Made by a program: the position numbers and the translations under genes. The notes below the pieces were generated by a model, which did not search any database, had not been told where the DNA came from, and saw only the letters and a program-made list of their open reading frames with translations. From Flavobacteriales bacterium (lineage in GTDB: Bacteria > Bacteroidota > Bacteroidia > Flavobacteriales_F > PHOS-HE28): a DNA stretch of 64,000 nt. Of this stretch, positions 33,778 through 41,760 are shown one piece after another (position 1 is the first letter of the stretch; each line of letters opens with the position of its first letter). The stretch covers positions 1 through 64,000 of the forward strand of contig JACJZF010000005.1 of the NCBI GenBank assembly GCA_020635725.1, in the 5' to 3' direction.

Positions 33778-34920
33778 ATGCCAGCCGCTCACACGGATCG
33801 ACCAACCGTGCTCGTGCTCTACACCGAGCTCGCGCCCTACGTGCTTGCCTGCCTCAACGAGCTGGTGGAGCTGGCCGATGCCGACATTCACCTGGTGCGC
33901 TGGCCGGTGAACAAGGAGGCGCCCTTCGCCTTGTCCTTCCATCCGCGCATCACGGTGCACGAACGAGCTACGCTCACCGATGAGGCGATCGTGCGACTCG
34001 TGCATGCCAATCGACCTCTTCTGGTGATCACGAGCGGCTGGGTCGATGCGGGCTACCTCAAGGCCAGCGCAGCTGCCAAGGCGGAAGGAGCGGTAACGGT
34101 GATCGCGCTCGATACCGCCTGGCGCGGCCACTGGAAGCAATGGGCCAATGCGGCGGTCTCACGCGCGAAGCTGCGCCGAGCCTTCAATCATGCTTGGGTC
34201 ACCGGGGCAGCCCAGGCCGCCTACGCGCGCCGCCTCGGATTCACCGCGCAACGCATCCGCACCGGCTTCTATTCCGCGGATACAGCCCACTTCCTTCCCA
34301 TCGGTGAGCGATTGCTGCATGAACGCGAAAACACATGGCCGCACCGTTTCCTCTGCGTGGCCCGCTACATCCCTACGAAAGGGCAGCAGCTGCTGTGCGA
34401 TGCCTTCGCCGAGCTGTGCGATGCGGACGAGGCGGGCGATTGGGAGCTCTGGCTGGCCGGCACAGGTGAGCAGTTTGAGCAAGTGAAGACGTCGCCGAGC
34501 GGGAAGCATGCGCGCATCAGGCACTTGGGTTTCAAGCAGCCGCAGGAGATGGAGACCCTCCTCGGCGACTGCGGCGCCTTCGTGCTGCCCAGCACCTATG
34601 AGCCGTGGGGCGTGGTGGTGCATGAGCACGCCTGCACCGGCATGCCGCTGCTCCTCAGTTCTGCGGTGGGAGCGGCGGAGCGCTTCCTGGTGGAAGGGGA
34701 GAACGGACATCGCTTCATCGCGGGCGACAAGAACTCGTTGAAGACCGCCATGCGCAAGCTCATCCTCAGCAGCGATGCCGAGCTTCGCGCCATGGGGCAT
34801 CGTAGCATGGAATTGGGCAAGGCATGGAGCCCCGTCGCGTGGGCCCGCACAGCTCTGGAGTTGATGGTGGGTCCTCAACCCGCAACCTCCAAGAACCTTC
34901 AACCTCCAACCCTCCGATGA
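33778..34920 (+). CDS. Glycosyltransferase family 4-type, repeat-derived C-terminus
   Basis: This 380-residue cytoplasmic GT-B enzyme shows the C-terminal donor-binding domain: FLCVARYIPTKGQQLLCDAF, LWLAGTGEQ, HLGFKQPQEMETLL, LPSTYEPWGVVVHEHACTG (E-x7-E motif) and VEGENGHRF. It would transfer a sugar from a nucleotide donor during surface polysaccharide assembly. The last residues (PQPATSKNLQPPTLR) are encoded by a CAACC-rich tract like those in pyrD and the E1 gene, so the original end may have been replaced. Its TGA overlaps the ATG of the next glycosyltransferase. Confidence 0.87.
   Translation: MPAAHTDRPTVLVLYTELAPYVLACLNELVELADADIHLVRWPVNKEAPFALSFHPRITVHERATLTDEAIVRLVHANRPLLVITSGWVDAGYLKASAAAKAEGAVTVIALDTAWRGHWKQWANAAVSRAKLRRAFNHAWVTGAAQAAYARRLGFTAQRIRTGFYSADTAHFLPIGERLLHERENTWPHRFLCVARYIPTKGQQLLCDAFAELCDADEAGDWELWLAGTGEQFEQVKTSPSGKHARIRHLGFKQPQEMETLLGDCGAFVLPSTYEPWGVVVHEHACTGMPLLLSSAVGAAERFLVEGENGHRFIAGDKNSLKTAMRKLILSSDAELRAMGHRSMELGKAWSPVAWARTALELMVGPQPATSKNLQPPTLR
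34871..34913 (+). repeat. CAACC-rich tract at the 3' end of a glycosyltransferase gene
   Basis: The stretch is built from variants of CCTTCAACCTCCAACC and CTCAACCCGCAACC and encodes the final 14 or so residues of the enzyme. It resembles the repeats at 26691-26735 and 48127-48169. Confidence 0.6.
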
Positions 34921-36059
34921 GCAGGCCGCAAGTACTCGCCTTCATCGATTGGTACAAGCCTTTCTTCAAGGCGGGCGGACCGGTGCGCAGCCTCGTCAAC
35001 CTGGTGGACCACCTGCACGGCCGTGTCGATTTCCACATCGTCACCGGCGACCGCGATTACACCGCCAAGGCCGGCCCGGCAGACCTCGTGCGCAACGCCT
35101 GGGTCACGCTCGATGGCGGCGAACGCGTCTGGTACGCCTCGCGCAAGGGCCGCCAGCTCAAACGATGGAAGGCGTTGCTGAACGAGCGTAGCTGGGATGC
35201 CGTGTACATCAACGGGCTCTATTCCAAGTGGAGCACCATCGCGCCGCTGTGGATCCTGCGCGGCTCGAAGCAGCGCCGCATCGTGGCCGTGCGCGGCATG
35301 CTGGCCAAAGGGCCCATGCGGCAGGCCACCGCCAAGAAGCGCGCGTTCCTGCTGGCCGTGAAGACCACCGGTTGCTTCGCCGGCGTGGAGTTCCAAGCGA
35401 CCAATGCCGAAGAAGTGGAGGACATCAGGCGTTGGATCGGCAAGGACGTGAAGGTGCATCTGGTGCCCAACCTGGGCCGCATGAAGGTGAACGAGGAACG
35501 CCCACCGATCCTTAAGGAGAAGGGAAGTTTGCGCCTGGTGAGCGTGGGCCGCATCGCACCGGAGAAGAACACGCTCTTCGCCATCGAACGGCTCGCTTCG
35601 CTGAAAGGTGATGTCCGCTTCGACCTATACGGCACCGTTTACGACCAGGCGTACTACAAGCGCTGCCAGGAAGCCGCTGCACGATTGCCCGCCGGCATAG
35701 AGGTAGTCTTTCACGGCCACATCGACCAGAACCGCGTAGCCGATGCGCTCGCTATGGCGCATGTGGTCTTCATGCCCAGCGTCGGCGAGAACTTCGGTCA
35801 TACCATGCTGGAGGCCTTGGCTGTCGGGCGGCCCTTGCTGGTGAGCGACCGCACGCCGTGGAAGGACCTGGAAGCAAAGCAGGCTGGCTGGGACCTGCCC
35901 CTGGAAGAGCCGCAACGTTTCGATGAGGTGCTGCAACAGTGCGTACAGATGGAGCAATCGGCCTACGATGCCTTCGCGCAGGGCGCGGCATCGCTGGGCG
36001 AGCGATATTTGGCCGACAACGATGGGGTGGAGCGCAGCTACGCTCTTTTAAGCCGATGA
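34917..36059 (+). CDS. Glycosyltransferase family 4-type
   Basis: This 380-residue GT-B enzyme has the acceptor-domain opening FIDWYKPFFKAGGPVRSL, then LRLVSVGRIAPEKNTLFAIE, FDLYGTVYD, VFHGHIDQNRVADAL and FMPSVGENFGHTMLEALAVG (E-x7-E motif). It likely acts after the preceding glycosyltransferase in building a cell-surface glycan. The ATG overlaps the stop of its partner (ATGA). Twenty-two bases after its stop the antitoxin-like gene begins, interrupting the link to the WcaF-type acetyltransferase further on. Confidence 0.88.
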   Translation: MSRPQVLAFIDWYKPFFKAGGPVRSLVNLVDHLHGRVDFHIVTGDRDYTAKAGPADLVRNAWVTLDGGERVWYASRKGRQLKRWKALLNERSWDAVYINGLYSKWSTIAPLWILRGSKQRRIVAVRGMLAKGPMRQATAKKRAFLLAVKTTGCFAGVEFQATNAEEVEDIRRWIGKDVKVHLVPNLGRMKVNEERPPILKEKGSLRLVSVGRIAPEKNTLFAIERLASLKGDVRFDLYGTVYDQAYYKRCQEAAARLPAGIEVVFHGHIDQNRVADALAMAHVVFMPSVGENFGHTMLEALAVGRPLLVSDRTPWKDLEAKQAGWDLPLEEPQRFDEVLQQCVQMEQSAYDAFAQGAASLGERYLADNDGVERSYALLSR

Positions 36060-36081
36060 ACGAGCGCATTATCTTTCGGGC

Positions 36082-36270
36082 ATGCCCACCAAGCACCGGA
36101 ATGCCAAGAGCAAGGCTGTAGGCGCTAAGCGCATTGCGCGAGGAGCCGTGCTCGTGCGATATGGTGCAGTTGCTGAGACCAAGGGTATAGACATGATGAG
36201 TCTGTGCGGCACGATAACGATGACCGTCGACCCCATAGCGTACCAGCGGGAATCCAGGGGGGATGCGTGA
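36082..36270 (+). CDS. Small antitoxin-like protein upstream of a PIN toxin
   Basis: This 62-residue protein has a strongly basic N-terminus (PTKHRNAKSKAVGAKRIARG) and a C-terminal segment SLCGTITMTVDPIAYQRESR. That tail reappears in altered form in the small protein on the other side of the PIN gene (DLVGSITLHEDPVGYQRRSR). Its position before a PIN nuclease and the eight-base overlap of its stop with the PIN start are those of a type II antitoxin. The ATG is five bases after a TATCTTTCG promoter-like box. No DNA-binding fold can be assigned. Confidence 0.65.
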   Translation: MPTKHRNAKSKAVGAKRIARGAVLVRYGAVAETKGIDMMSLCGTITMTVDPIAYQRESRGDA

Positions 36271-36643
36271 TGAACTGCATTTGGATACGAACGTGGTGAT
36301 GCTCGCGATGGGTGGTGATCGGCGTCTGAGTTCATTCATCCACGGCAAGTTCCCGGTGATCTCGGAGATTGTGGAGATGGAACTGCGGTGCTACCCGCTT
36401 GCCAAATCGGAAGACGAGGCCCGAATCAGCGAGTTCCTCGATAAGGCAAGGATCCGGCACATGGACGAGCGGGTAAAAGGAGAAGCGGTGCGCATACGTC
36501 GATTCCATCGGTTGAAGCTCCTTGATGCGATCGTGGCGGCCTCTGCCAAGGTGGATCGACTGCCTTTACTGACCGCGGATGGCATCTTCACGAAGCTGAG
36601 CAGCGAGCAGGGAATCATGCATTATCAAACACGCCGGGGATGA
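36263..36643 (+). CDS. PIN-domain protein (VapC-type toxin)
   Basis: This 126-residue PIN nuclease has the four acidic positions expected for the metal site: D in HLDTNVVML, E in ISEIVEMELR, D in LKLLDAIVAASA and D in PLLTADGIF. VapC-type PIN proteins cleave RNA (tRNA or rRNA) and are held inactive by a partner antitoxin. The gene overlaps the antitoxin-like gene at its start and another small gene at its end, forming a tight three-gene module inside a polysaccharide cluster. Confidence 0.88.
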   Translation: MRDELHLDTNVVMLAMGGDRRLSSFIHGKFPVISEIVEMELRCYPLAKSEDEARISEFLDKARIRHMDERVKGEAVRIRRFHRLKLLDAIVAASAKVDRLPLLTADGIFTKLSSEQGIMHYQTRRG

Positions 36644-36846
36644 ACGATATGCTGATGACCATCACGGAGACGACCACCAAACGCCAGTTCGACCAGGCGC
36701 TTCGGCGCTTATCCGAATTGATGCGCGTGAACACCGACATGAGCGATCTGGTCGGAAGCATCACGCTCCACGAGGATCCCGTGGGTTATCAACGTCGTAG
36801 CAGGGCAGGAGCGCCAGGCCCGAAGCGAAGGAGCACGAAGGGATGA
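36640..36846 (+). CDS. Second antitoxin-like small protein downstream of the PIN gene
   Basis: This 68-residue protein has a helical N-terminus (TKRQFDQALRRLSELMRV) and the tail DLVGSITLHEDPVGYQRRSR, which clearly matches the tail of the small protein upstream of the PIN gene (identical or similar at G, IT, DP, YQR, SR). It may be a second or decoy antitoxin for the same toxin. Its ATG overlaps the PIN stop and its TGA overlaps the next gene, so all four are translationally coupled. Confidence 0.65.
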   Translation: MNDMLMTITETTTKRQFDQALRRLSELMRVNTDMSDLVGSITLHEDPVGYQRRSRAGAPGPKRRSTKG

Positions 36847-37403
36847 ATCGCGCACGTGTCGACCTGAGCCGCTTCGACAACTCGAAGTCCTTCGATCCCG
36901 GCGCGGGCGTGATCAAGCGCACGCTCTGGTACTTCACCAACGCGCTCTTCTTCATCAACCCCTGCTTCCCGTTCCGCTCGCCGAAGCCGGCCTTGCTGCG
37001 GCTCTTCGGGGCCAAGGTGGGCAAGGGCGTGGTGATACACCCCGGCGTGAACATCAAGTTCCCTTGGAAGCTGAGCATCGGCGACCACAGCTGGATCGGC
37101 CAGCGCGCGTGGCTCGACAACCTCGACACGCTTACCATCGGCAGCAACGTCGTCATCAGCCAGGGCGGCATGATCATCCAAGGCAGCCACGACTACAAGA
37201 AGATCGATTACCCCACCTACACCCGGCCCGTGGTGCTGGAAGATGGCAGCTGGGTGGGAGCAGGGGCCATAGTCACGCTGGGCGTCACCATGAAGAGCCA
37301 CAGCGTGCTCGCGGCCGGCAGCATGGCCAGCAAGGACCTCGACGCCTACATGATCTATCAGGGGAATCCGGCGGTAGCGGTGCGCGAACGGGTGATCGAG
37401 TGA
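36843..37403 (+). CDS. WcaF-type colanic-acid-like acetyltransferase (left-handed beta-helix)
   Basis: This 186-residue protein has hexapeptide-repeat turns (IGDHSWIGQ, LTIGSNVVISQG, VLEDGSWVGAGAIVTLGVTM) and the WcaF-like N-terminus SFDPGAGVIKRTLWYFTNAL. The catalytic histidine is probable in IQGSHDYKK. It would O-acetylate a sugar of the surface polysaccharide with acetyl-CoA. It belongs functionally with the two glycosyltransferases upstream; the toxin module lies between them. Confidence 0.9.
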   Translation: MNRARVDLSRFDNSKSFDPGAGVIKRTLWYFTNALFFINPCFPFRSPKPALLRLFGAKVGKGVVIHPGVNIKFPWKLSIGDHSWIGQRAWLDNLDTLTIGSNVVISQGGMIIQGSHDYKKIDYPTYTRPVVLEDGSWVGAGAIVTLGVTMKSHSVLAAGSMASKDLDAYMIYQGNPAVAVRERVIE

Positions 37404-37461
37404 CTCCTGGCGGGGCACTATTCTCCTTCAGCCATCGTTCTGCGGTCGCAGCTCTGAACAG

Positions 37462-37860
37462 ATGGCCCGCCTCTCGTTGTACTTGGCTTTGCTTGTCGTC
37501 GCCTTGGCGAGCTATGCGGCACTGACGGCGCCACGCATCCGCATCGATGGCTTTCTGGCCGAGCCCTTCGACCTCCTGGGCCTAACCGACACACATTACG
37601 CCGAGGGGTACACGCATCGTGGATTCAACCGCATCGAGGTGGGCATGACGGAAGGTGAAGTGATCAGCATCCTCGGTGAGCCGCTATACCGTTGGAGCCC
37701 CTACGGATCACGGAATGTGAGCAAGCGCTTTCCGGAGAAGGCCCACTATGTCGCGTTGACCTACAGCCACAGCCCCTCCAGTACGCACTATCGGCTGCGC
37801 CAGGTCATTCTCGACCGAGACGTCGTCAAGGAGATCCGCGGCTATTTCTACGTGGACTGA
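37462..37860 (+). CDS. Small membrane-anchored protein with SmpA/BamE-like motif
   Basis: This 132-residue protein begins with a transmembrane or signal segment (LSLYLALLVVALASYAALT). It then has FNRIEVGMTEGEVISILGEP, which resembles the SmpA/OmlA/BamE pattern (I-x-x-GM-x-x-x-x-V-x-x-LG-x-P). Such domains bind other envelope proteins. Function here is not known, and it could also be an unrelated small lipoprotein-like factor. It stands alone between the polysaccharide cluster and a convergent T9SS gene. Confidence 0.65.
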   Translation: MARLSLYLALLVVALASYAALTAPRIRIDGFLAEPFDLLGLTDTHYAEGYTHRGFNRIEVGMTEGEVISILGEPLYRWSPYGSRNVSKRFPEKAHYVALTYSHSPSSTHYRLRQVILDRDVVKEIRGYFYVD

Positions 37861-37944
37861 CGCGCTCGGGAAAGGGAGACATACCGGGTATGGCCGTCGG
37901 GACGATACTCCTTCCCATGAGCCTGCCCATTCATAAGCGCCGCT

Positions 37945-38781
37945 TCAATCGACCACCAAGCGGGCACTTCGCGTGCCGCCCCAGCGCAGGAGATAGAGGC
38001 CGGGATCCAGGTCATGCACATCGATCTCGCATTGCTGCGCGCCCGTTGGCACCCGCGTCGTGCGCACCAAGCGACCGTTGATGTCATGAAGATCGACTGA
38101 TGACGGAGTCGGTGTCCCTCCGGACCAACGCAGGATGCTGGTGCTTGTGGCGGGATTTGGCCAAAGCTCCACGTCAAGACCGCCGCTCGCACTCAGGCCC
38201 AAGGTGCCATCGATATCGAAACCGATGTCCTGCCACGTGCTGCTGGTGACGGAACCCGTCGTGGCGCCCAGGTCGGGCGAGACCAGCTTGCGGCCGTTGT
38301 TCGTGGTGCCCAAGGTCCCGAAATTGACCGTAGTGCTCGATTCGAAGGTGATGTCGACGATGAGCGTGCGACCGGTGTTGTACAGGAAAGGCGTTTGCAG
38401 GGAGAACCACAGCCATTCCCCGGTGGTGCCGGGCGCAATGGTGAAGCTCGAAGCGCTGTACACGACATCCAGATCCGTGAAATATTCGTTGCCGTTGGCG
38501 AATGCCGTCTCATCGGTGAGGCCCAGCCGCACCATGAAGTTGCTCATCGTGTTGCCTTGATCCTGACCCGTGGATCCGTAGCGGAAATACAGATGCGTGA
38601 TCGGACCGTCGGTGGCATTGGTCAGGTCGCCGGGGAGATAGATCATCTGGGAGTGCCGCGCGTAATTGGTGTTGCCCAGCAGGAAGGTGCTGTTGCTGGT
38701 GCCGCAGCACTTCTGCACCTGTTGGGCGTGGGCCGATGCGAGCAGCACCAGGCTGCCCGTGAGGAGTAGGGTCCGGATCAT
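37945..38781 (-). CDS. Small secreted protein with T9SS type A sorting domain
   Basis: This 278-residue protein has a signal peptide (LLLTGSLVLLASAHAQ) followed by QKCCGTSNSTFLLGN and a beta-rich domain (ITHLYFRYGST, MVRLGLTDE, FTIAPGTTGEWLWFSL). The sorting domain runs from VELWPNPATSTSILRW to RSARLVVD. No catalytic motif was recognised. It is exported by type IX secretion and probably sits on the surface. A TATTTTCG box (38801-38808) lies 19 bases upstream of the chosen ATG. Confidence 0.82.
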   Translation of the reverse strand: MIRTLLLTGSLVLLASAHAQQVQKCCGTSNSTFLLGNTNYARHSQMIYLPGDLTNATDGPITHLYFRYGSTGQDQGNTMSNFMVRLGLTDETAFANGNEYFTDLDVVYSASSFTIAPGTTGEWLWFSLQTPFLYNTGRTLIVDITFESSTTVNFGTLGTTNNGRKLVSPDLGATTGSVTSSTWQDIGFDIDGTLGLSASGGLDVELWPNPATSTSILRWSGGTPTPSSVDLHDINGRLVRTTRVPTGAQQCEIDVHDLDPGLYLLRWGGTRSARLVVD

Positions 38782-38944
38782 GGGGGGAGGGTTGAACACC
38801 CGAAAATAGCAGGGTTTCCGACTCCCGAACACCAGCATGCAGGAATCGAGGCGCGAACGATCCATCCCGTTTCCGTCCCGATCGGCTTTTCGCTTGGCGC
38901 CTTCTTCACGGATCATGCGCAGCTTGCCGGTCAATACCTGTACG

Positions 38945-40396
38945 ATGCGGCAAATTCTTCACGTGACCCTGGCAGCATGCCAGCTCGCTTGCGGCGCCCC
39001 GGAACCCCTTCCGAAGGAACAAGGCCCGGCAGCGCGGATGGATAGCTTCCTGCTGGCCTGCACCGATGCCGGGTTCGCCGGCAGCGTACTGGTGCTGAAG
39101 GACGGGAGCGCCGTGCTCGACAAAGGCTACGGCCTTCGCGACCGCGAGCAGGGCCTGCCCAACGAGCCTTCTACCGTGCACGCCATCGGCTCCATCACCA
39201 AGCAATTCACCGCGGCCTGCATCCTGAAGCTGCAGGAGCAAGGCAAACTGAAGGTCACCGATGCCATGAGCGCCTACCTGCCGGACGTTCCGGCTGACAA
39301 GAGCGGCATCACCTTGCACCACCTGCTCACGCACAGCGCGGGCTTCCCCGGTGCCATCGGCGACGACAATGAACCCATCGATGGCGGCGATTTCACGCGA
39401 CTGGCCCTGGCCACGCCCTTGGAATTCGCGCCGGGCACGGGTTACGGCTACTCCAATGTGGGCTACAGCCTGCTCGGCATCATCGTGGAGCGCGTGAGCG
39501 GCATGCCCTACGAGCGCTTTCTATACGATGAATTGCTCGCGCCCGCCGGTCTTGTTCGCACGGGTTATCGCATCCCCGAATGGTCGAAGGAGCAGCTGGC
39601 GATCGGTTACCGCAAGGATGGAACGCGCTGGGGCACCATGCTCGACCATCCCACGGTGAACGGCGCACCCGGCTGGCACCTGCGCGCCAACGGCGGCCTG
39701 CTGAGCAGCACCCACGACATGGCGGCCTGGGTGGATGCGCTGCGCACCAATGAGATCCTCGGCCCCACGAGCACCCAGGCCATGTTCGCCCCGCATGTGC
39801 TCGAGGGCGAAGGCGCGGACTCGCACTACGGCTACGGCTGGGCCCTCTTCACCACGCCGCGCGGCACCCGGCTCATCACCCACAACGGTGGCAATGGCGT
39901 GCAGTTCGCCGATGTGCTGTGGTACGCCGATGAAGACGCGGTGGTGGTCCTCATGAGCAATGCCAACCAGCGCGGCATGCAGGACATGGCCTGGGAGCTG
40001 GGGCGCATGGTCTTCGACAGCACGTATGTCGCGCACGTGCCCGAGCCTCCGAAGCCGCTGGCAGGCATTCCTGAAGGACCGGTGGGTGATCGCATGAAGG
40101 CGCTATCGGCCATCATCGGGGCCCCGGCCGATGAGGCTCGGCTCAAGGAATGGTTCACGGAGAACTTCGGTCCGGGCTTCCTCAACGATGTGCCCATGGA
40201 GCGCCATCTGGAGGTCTTCAAGCAGCTCCAAGCCGATATCGGTCCCAACCGCATCGATCAGGTGCAGCGCGTCAATCCTGAGGAGTACACGATGCAACTG
40301 GTGAGCGAGCGCGATCAGCGGCGCTGGCAGGTGATGCTTCAGCTGCGCCCGAGCGATGCCCGCATCGGTGGATTGGGATTCGACGCGTTGGATTAG
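38945..40396 (+). CDS. Serine beta-lactamase-fold hydrolase lipoprotein (class C / family S12)
   Basis: This 483-residue protein has a lipoprotein-type signal (LHVTLAACQLACG). The penicillin-binding/beta-lactamase fold motifs follow: S-x-x-K in GSITKQF, Y-x-N in YGYSNVGYS and the late H-x-G region in ITHNGGNG. Such proteins may act as esterases, D-aminopeptidases or transpeptidase-like hydrolases; most in this group are not true antibiotic-resistance enzymes. A further C-terminal domain of about 120 residues (IIGAPADEARLKEWF onwards) resembles a DUF3471-like tail. The upstream ATG candidates do not give a signal peptide and were rejected. Confidence 0.88.
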   Translation: MRQILHVTLAACQLACGAPEPLPKEQGPAARMDSFLLACTDAGFAGSVLVLKDGSAVLDKGYGLRDREQGLPNEPSTVHAIGSITKQFTAACILKLQEQGKLKVTDAMSAYLPDVPADKSGITLHHLLTHSAGFPGAIGDDNEPIDGGDFTRLALATPLEFAPGTGYGYSNVGYSLLGIIVERVSGMPYERFLYDELLAPAGLVRTGYRIPEWSKEQLAIGYRKDGTRWGTMLDHPTVNGAPGWHLRANGGLLSSTHDMAAWVDALRTNEILGPTSTQAMFAPHVLEGEGADSHYGYGWALFTTPRGTRLITHNGGNGVQFADVLWYADEDAVVVLMSNANQRGMQDMAWELGRMVFDSTYVAHVPEPPKPLAGIPEGPVGDRMKALSAIIGAPADEARLKEWFTENFGPGFLNDVPMERHLEVFKQLQADIGPNRIDQVQRVNPEEYTMQLVSERDQRRWQVMLQLRPSDARIGGLGFDALD

Positions 40397-40611
40397 CGAA
40401 GCCCGTCGCTCAAGCGGTATGGACCGCGGGGATCAGAGCCGATGATTCCGTGATGCAACGCTCCGTGCAGGACCTCGCGCCGGGCGTCTGCACCTTGGTA
40501 TGGGTGGGCAGGAAGGGGAGGGGCAGCGAGTGATTCGTGTTGGAGTGAGCGGGTTGCTGCAGGTTCGTTGCACTGCATATGGTTTGGCAGAGCGGGACCG
40601 CATCAGGTGAA
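40397..40611. other. Short intergenic space between convergent genes
   Basis: The 215 bases between the beta-lactamase-fold gene and the convergent small membrane protein gene hold no convincing gene, promoter or hairpin. Confidence 0.5.
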
Positions 40612-41112
40612 TCAGCCCCCGGTCGCCGCCATGGTTATCAGCCAGGCAATGAGTGTCACCGCAAGCACGCCTCGCAGCAGCATGCGCGATTCAATGGACC
40701 AGTTCGGGTAGAAGAGGAGTAAGGCGAATAGGACGACCGCAAAGGGGAACGGCCGATAGTCCTTGTTCGCGCCTTCCGTATCGAACCATGACCGTGCGGT
40801 TGTCCCGGGCCCGCGATAGCGCACCACATGGCGCAGCACGGCACTGAGGTCAAGGTCCATGGAATCGCCAACGGCGAAATTGTTCGCCGTGCGCTGTGTC
40901 CAGATGTTACTTCCGTTGTCGAGGTCGATTGAGGACCAGTACCTCATACGTCCCGTGCCATTCTCGCTTCCCTCGAACGAGCCGAACTCGGTCACCCGAG
41001 TGATAACGCTTCGGGCTCGTATGGCGGGCAAGTACATGTCGAGGATGGAAATCAAGCCAGCCGCGATCACCACGCTGTAGAGCCAGAGGAGGGGCTTGGG
41101 TTCACGATTCAT
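40612..41112 (-). CDS. Small membrane protein with two terminal helices (DUF3592-like)
   Basis: This protein of about 166 residues has one N-terminal transmembrane helix (LWLYSVVIAAGLISILDMYL), an extracytoplasmic part with SIDLDNGSNIWTQRT and GDSMDLDLSAVLRHVVRY, and two C-terminal helices. This resembles DUF3592-type proteins. No function is known. ATG at 41112 (MNREPKP) is preferred; an in-frame start at 41139 is possible. It is minus strand and convergent with the beta-lactamase-fold gene. Confidence 0.6.
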   Translation of the reverse strand: MNREPKPLLWLYSVVIAAGLISILDMYLPAIRARSVITRVTEFGSFEGSENGTGRMRYWSSIDLDNGSNIWTQRTANNFAVGDSMDLDLSAVLRHVVRYRGPGTTARSWFDTEGANKDYRPFPFAVVLFALLLFYPNWSIESRMLLRGVLAVTLIAWLITMAATGG

Positions 41113-41410
41113 CGCATGGGCGCTCGTTTCGGCTTCCACTGTTTACAGGCCGTTCATTGCTCGCGGCCCCAAGGGCAGGTGGTTACGGTTGGCCAGCGGG
41201 CGTCCGCCGTTTGCGGGGAACAAGACGGAAGGTATGGATGGGGGGTCGGGCGGGAGCAGGAACACCAAGCATGGTCGAGTGAGAACGCGCGGCGGCGAAG
41301 GGGCAGCGCCGTCGTGGGCCCAGGGTCGTCGTTATCGCTTCGAGCCACGCGGGCACAACCTACCGCCGTTCAGGTGGCCGTGGGAGCTGGCACAGGTCCG
41401 GGCGCGATGA
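41113..41410. other. Intergenic stretch without a clear gene
   Basis: About 300 bases separate two minus-strand membrane protein genes. Overlapping frames occur on both strands, but none has membrane segments, motifs or codon usage like the neighbours. No promoter box close to a start and no strong hairpin was seen. Confidence 0.45.
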
Positions 41411-41743
41411 TCAGCCCCAGTTGCCACCGAGATCGGGCGTGGCCAGCCAGAGCAGGGAGGTTGTCAGCACCAATAACACGACGAGCACCAAGTGCAGGTT
41501 GCGCCAGTAGCGCCAGAATACGGGCCAGGGTGCCTTTCGGCTGAGCCACCAGAAGAGCGGGTAGAGCAGCTGCACCAAGAGCAGATGGAACTCCGGCTGA
41601 CCATCCAGCTGGGACCACCAGCGTACGAAGCCCTCTTCCTGCGGCGGCATGCCGTGACCGACATGAACGAGCACCCACCAGATGCAGAAGCCAAGGGAGA
41701 ACGCCGCACTGAAGAGCGTCTGAACGAGGTAGAGGAGCCACAT
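41411..41743 (-). CDS. Small four-helix membrane protein
   Basis: This 110-residue protein is mostly hydrophobic and rich in tryptophan: LYLVQTLFSAAFSLGFCIWW, HLLLVQLLYPLFWWLSRK and LVLVVLLVLTTSLLWLATP are probable transmembrane helices. No family was recognised. The ATG is 17 bases downstream of the stop of the thioredoxin-like gene on the same strand, so the two are probably cotranscribed. Confidence 0.6.
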   Translation of the reverse strand: MWLLYLVQTLFSAAFSLGFCIWWVLVHVGHGMPPQEEGFVRWWSQLDGQPEFHLLLVQLLYPLFWWLSRKAPWPVFWRYWRNLHLVLVVLLVLTTSLLWLATPDLGGNWG

Positions 41744-41760
41744 GGCGCTACAGCGATGGA

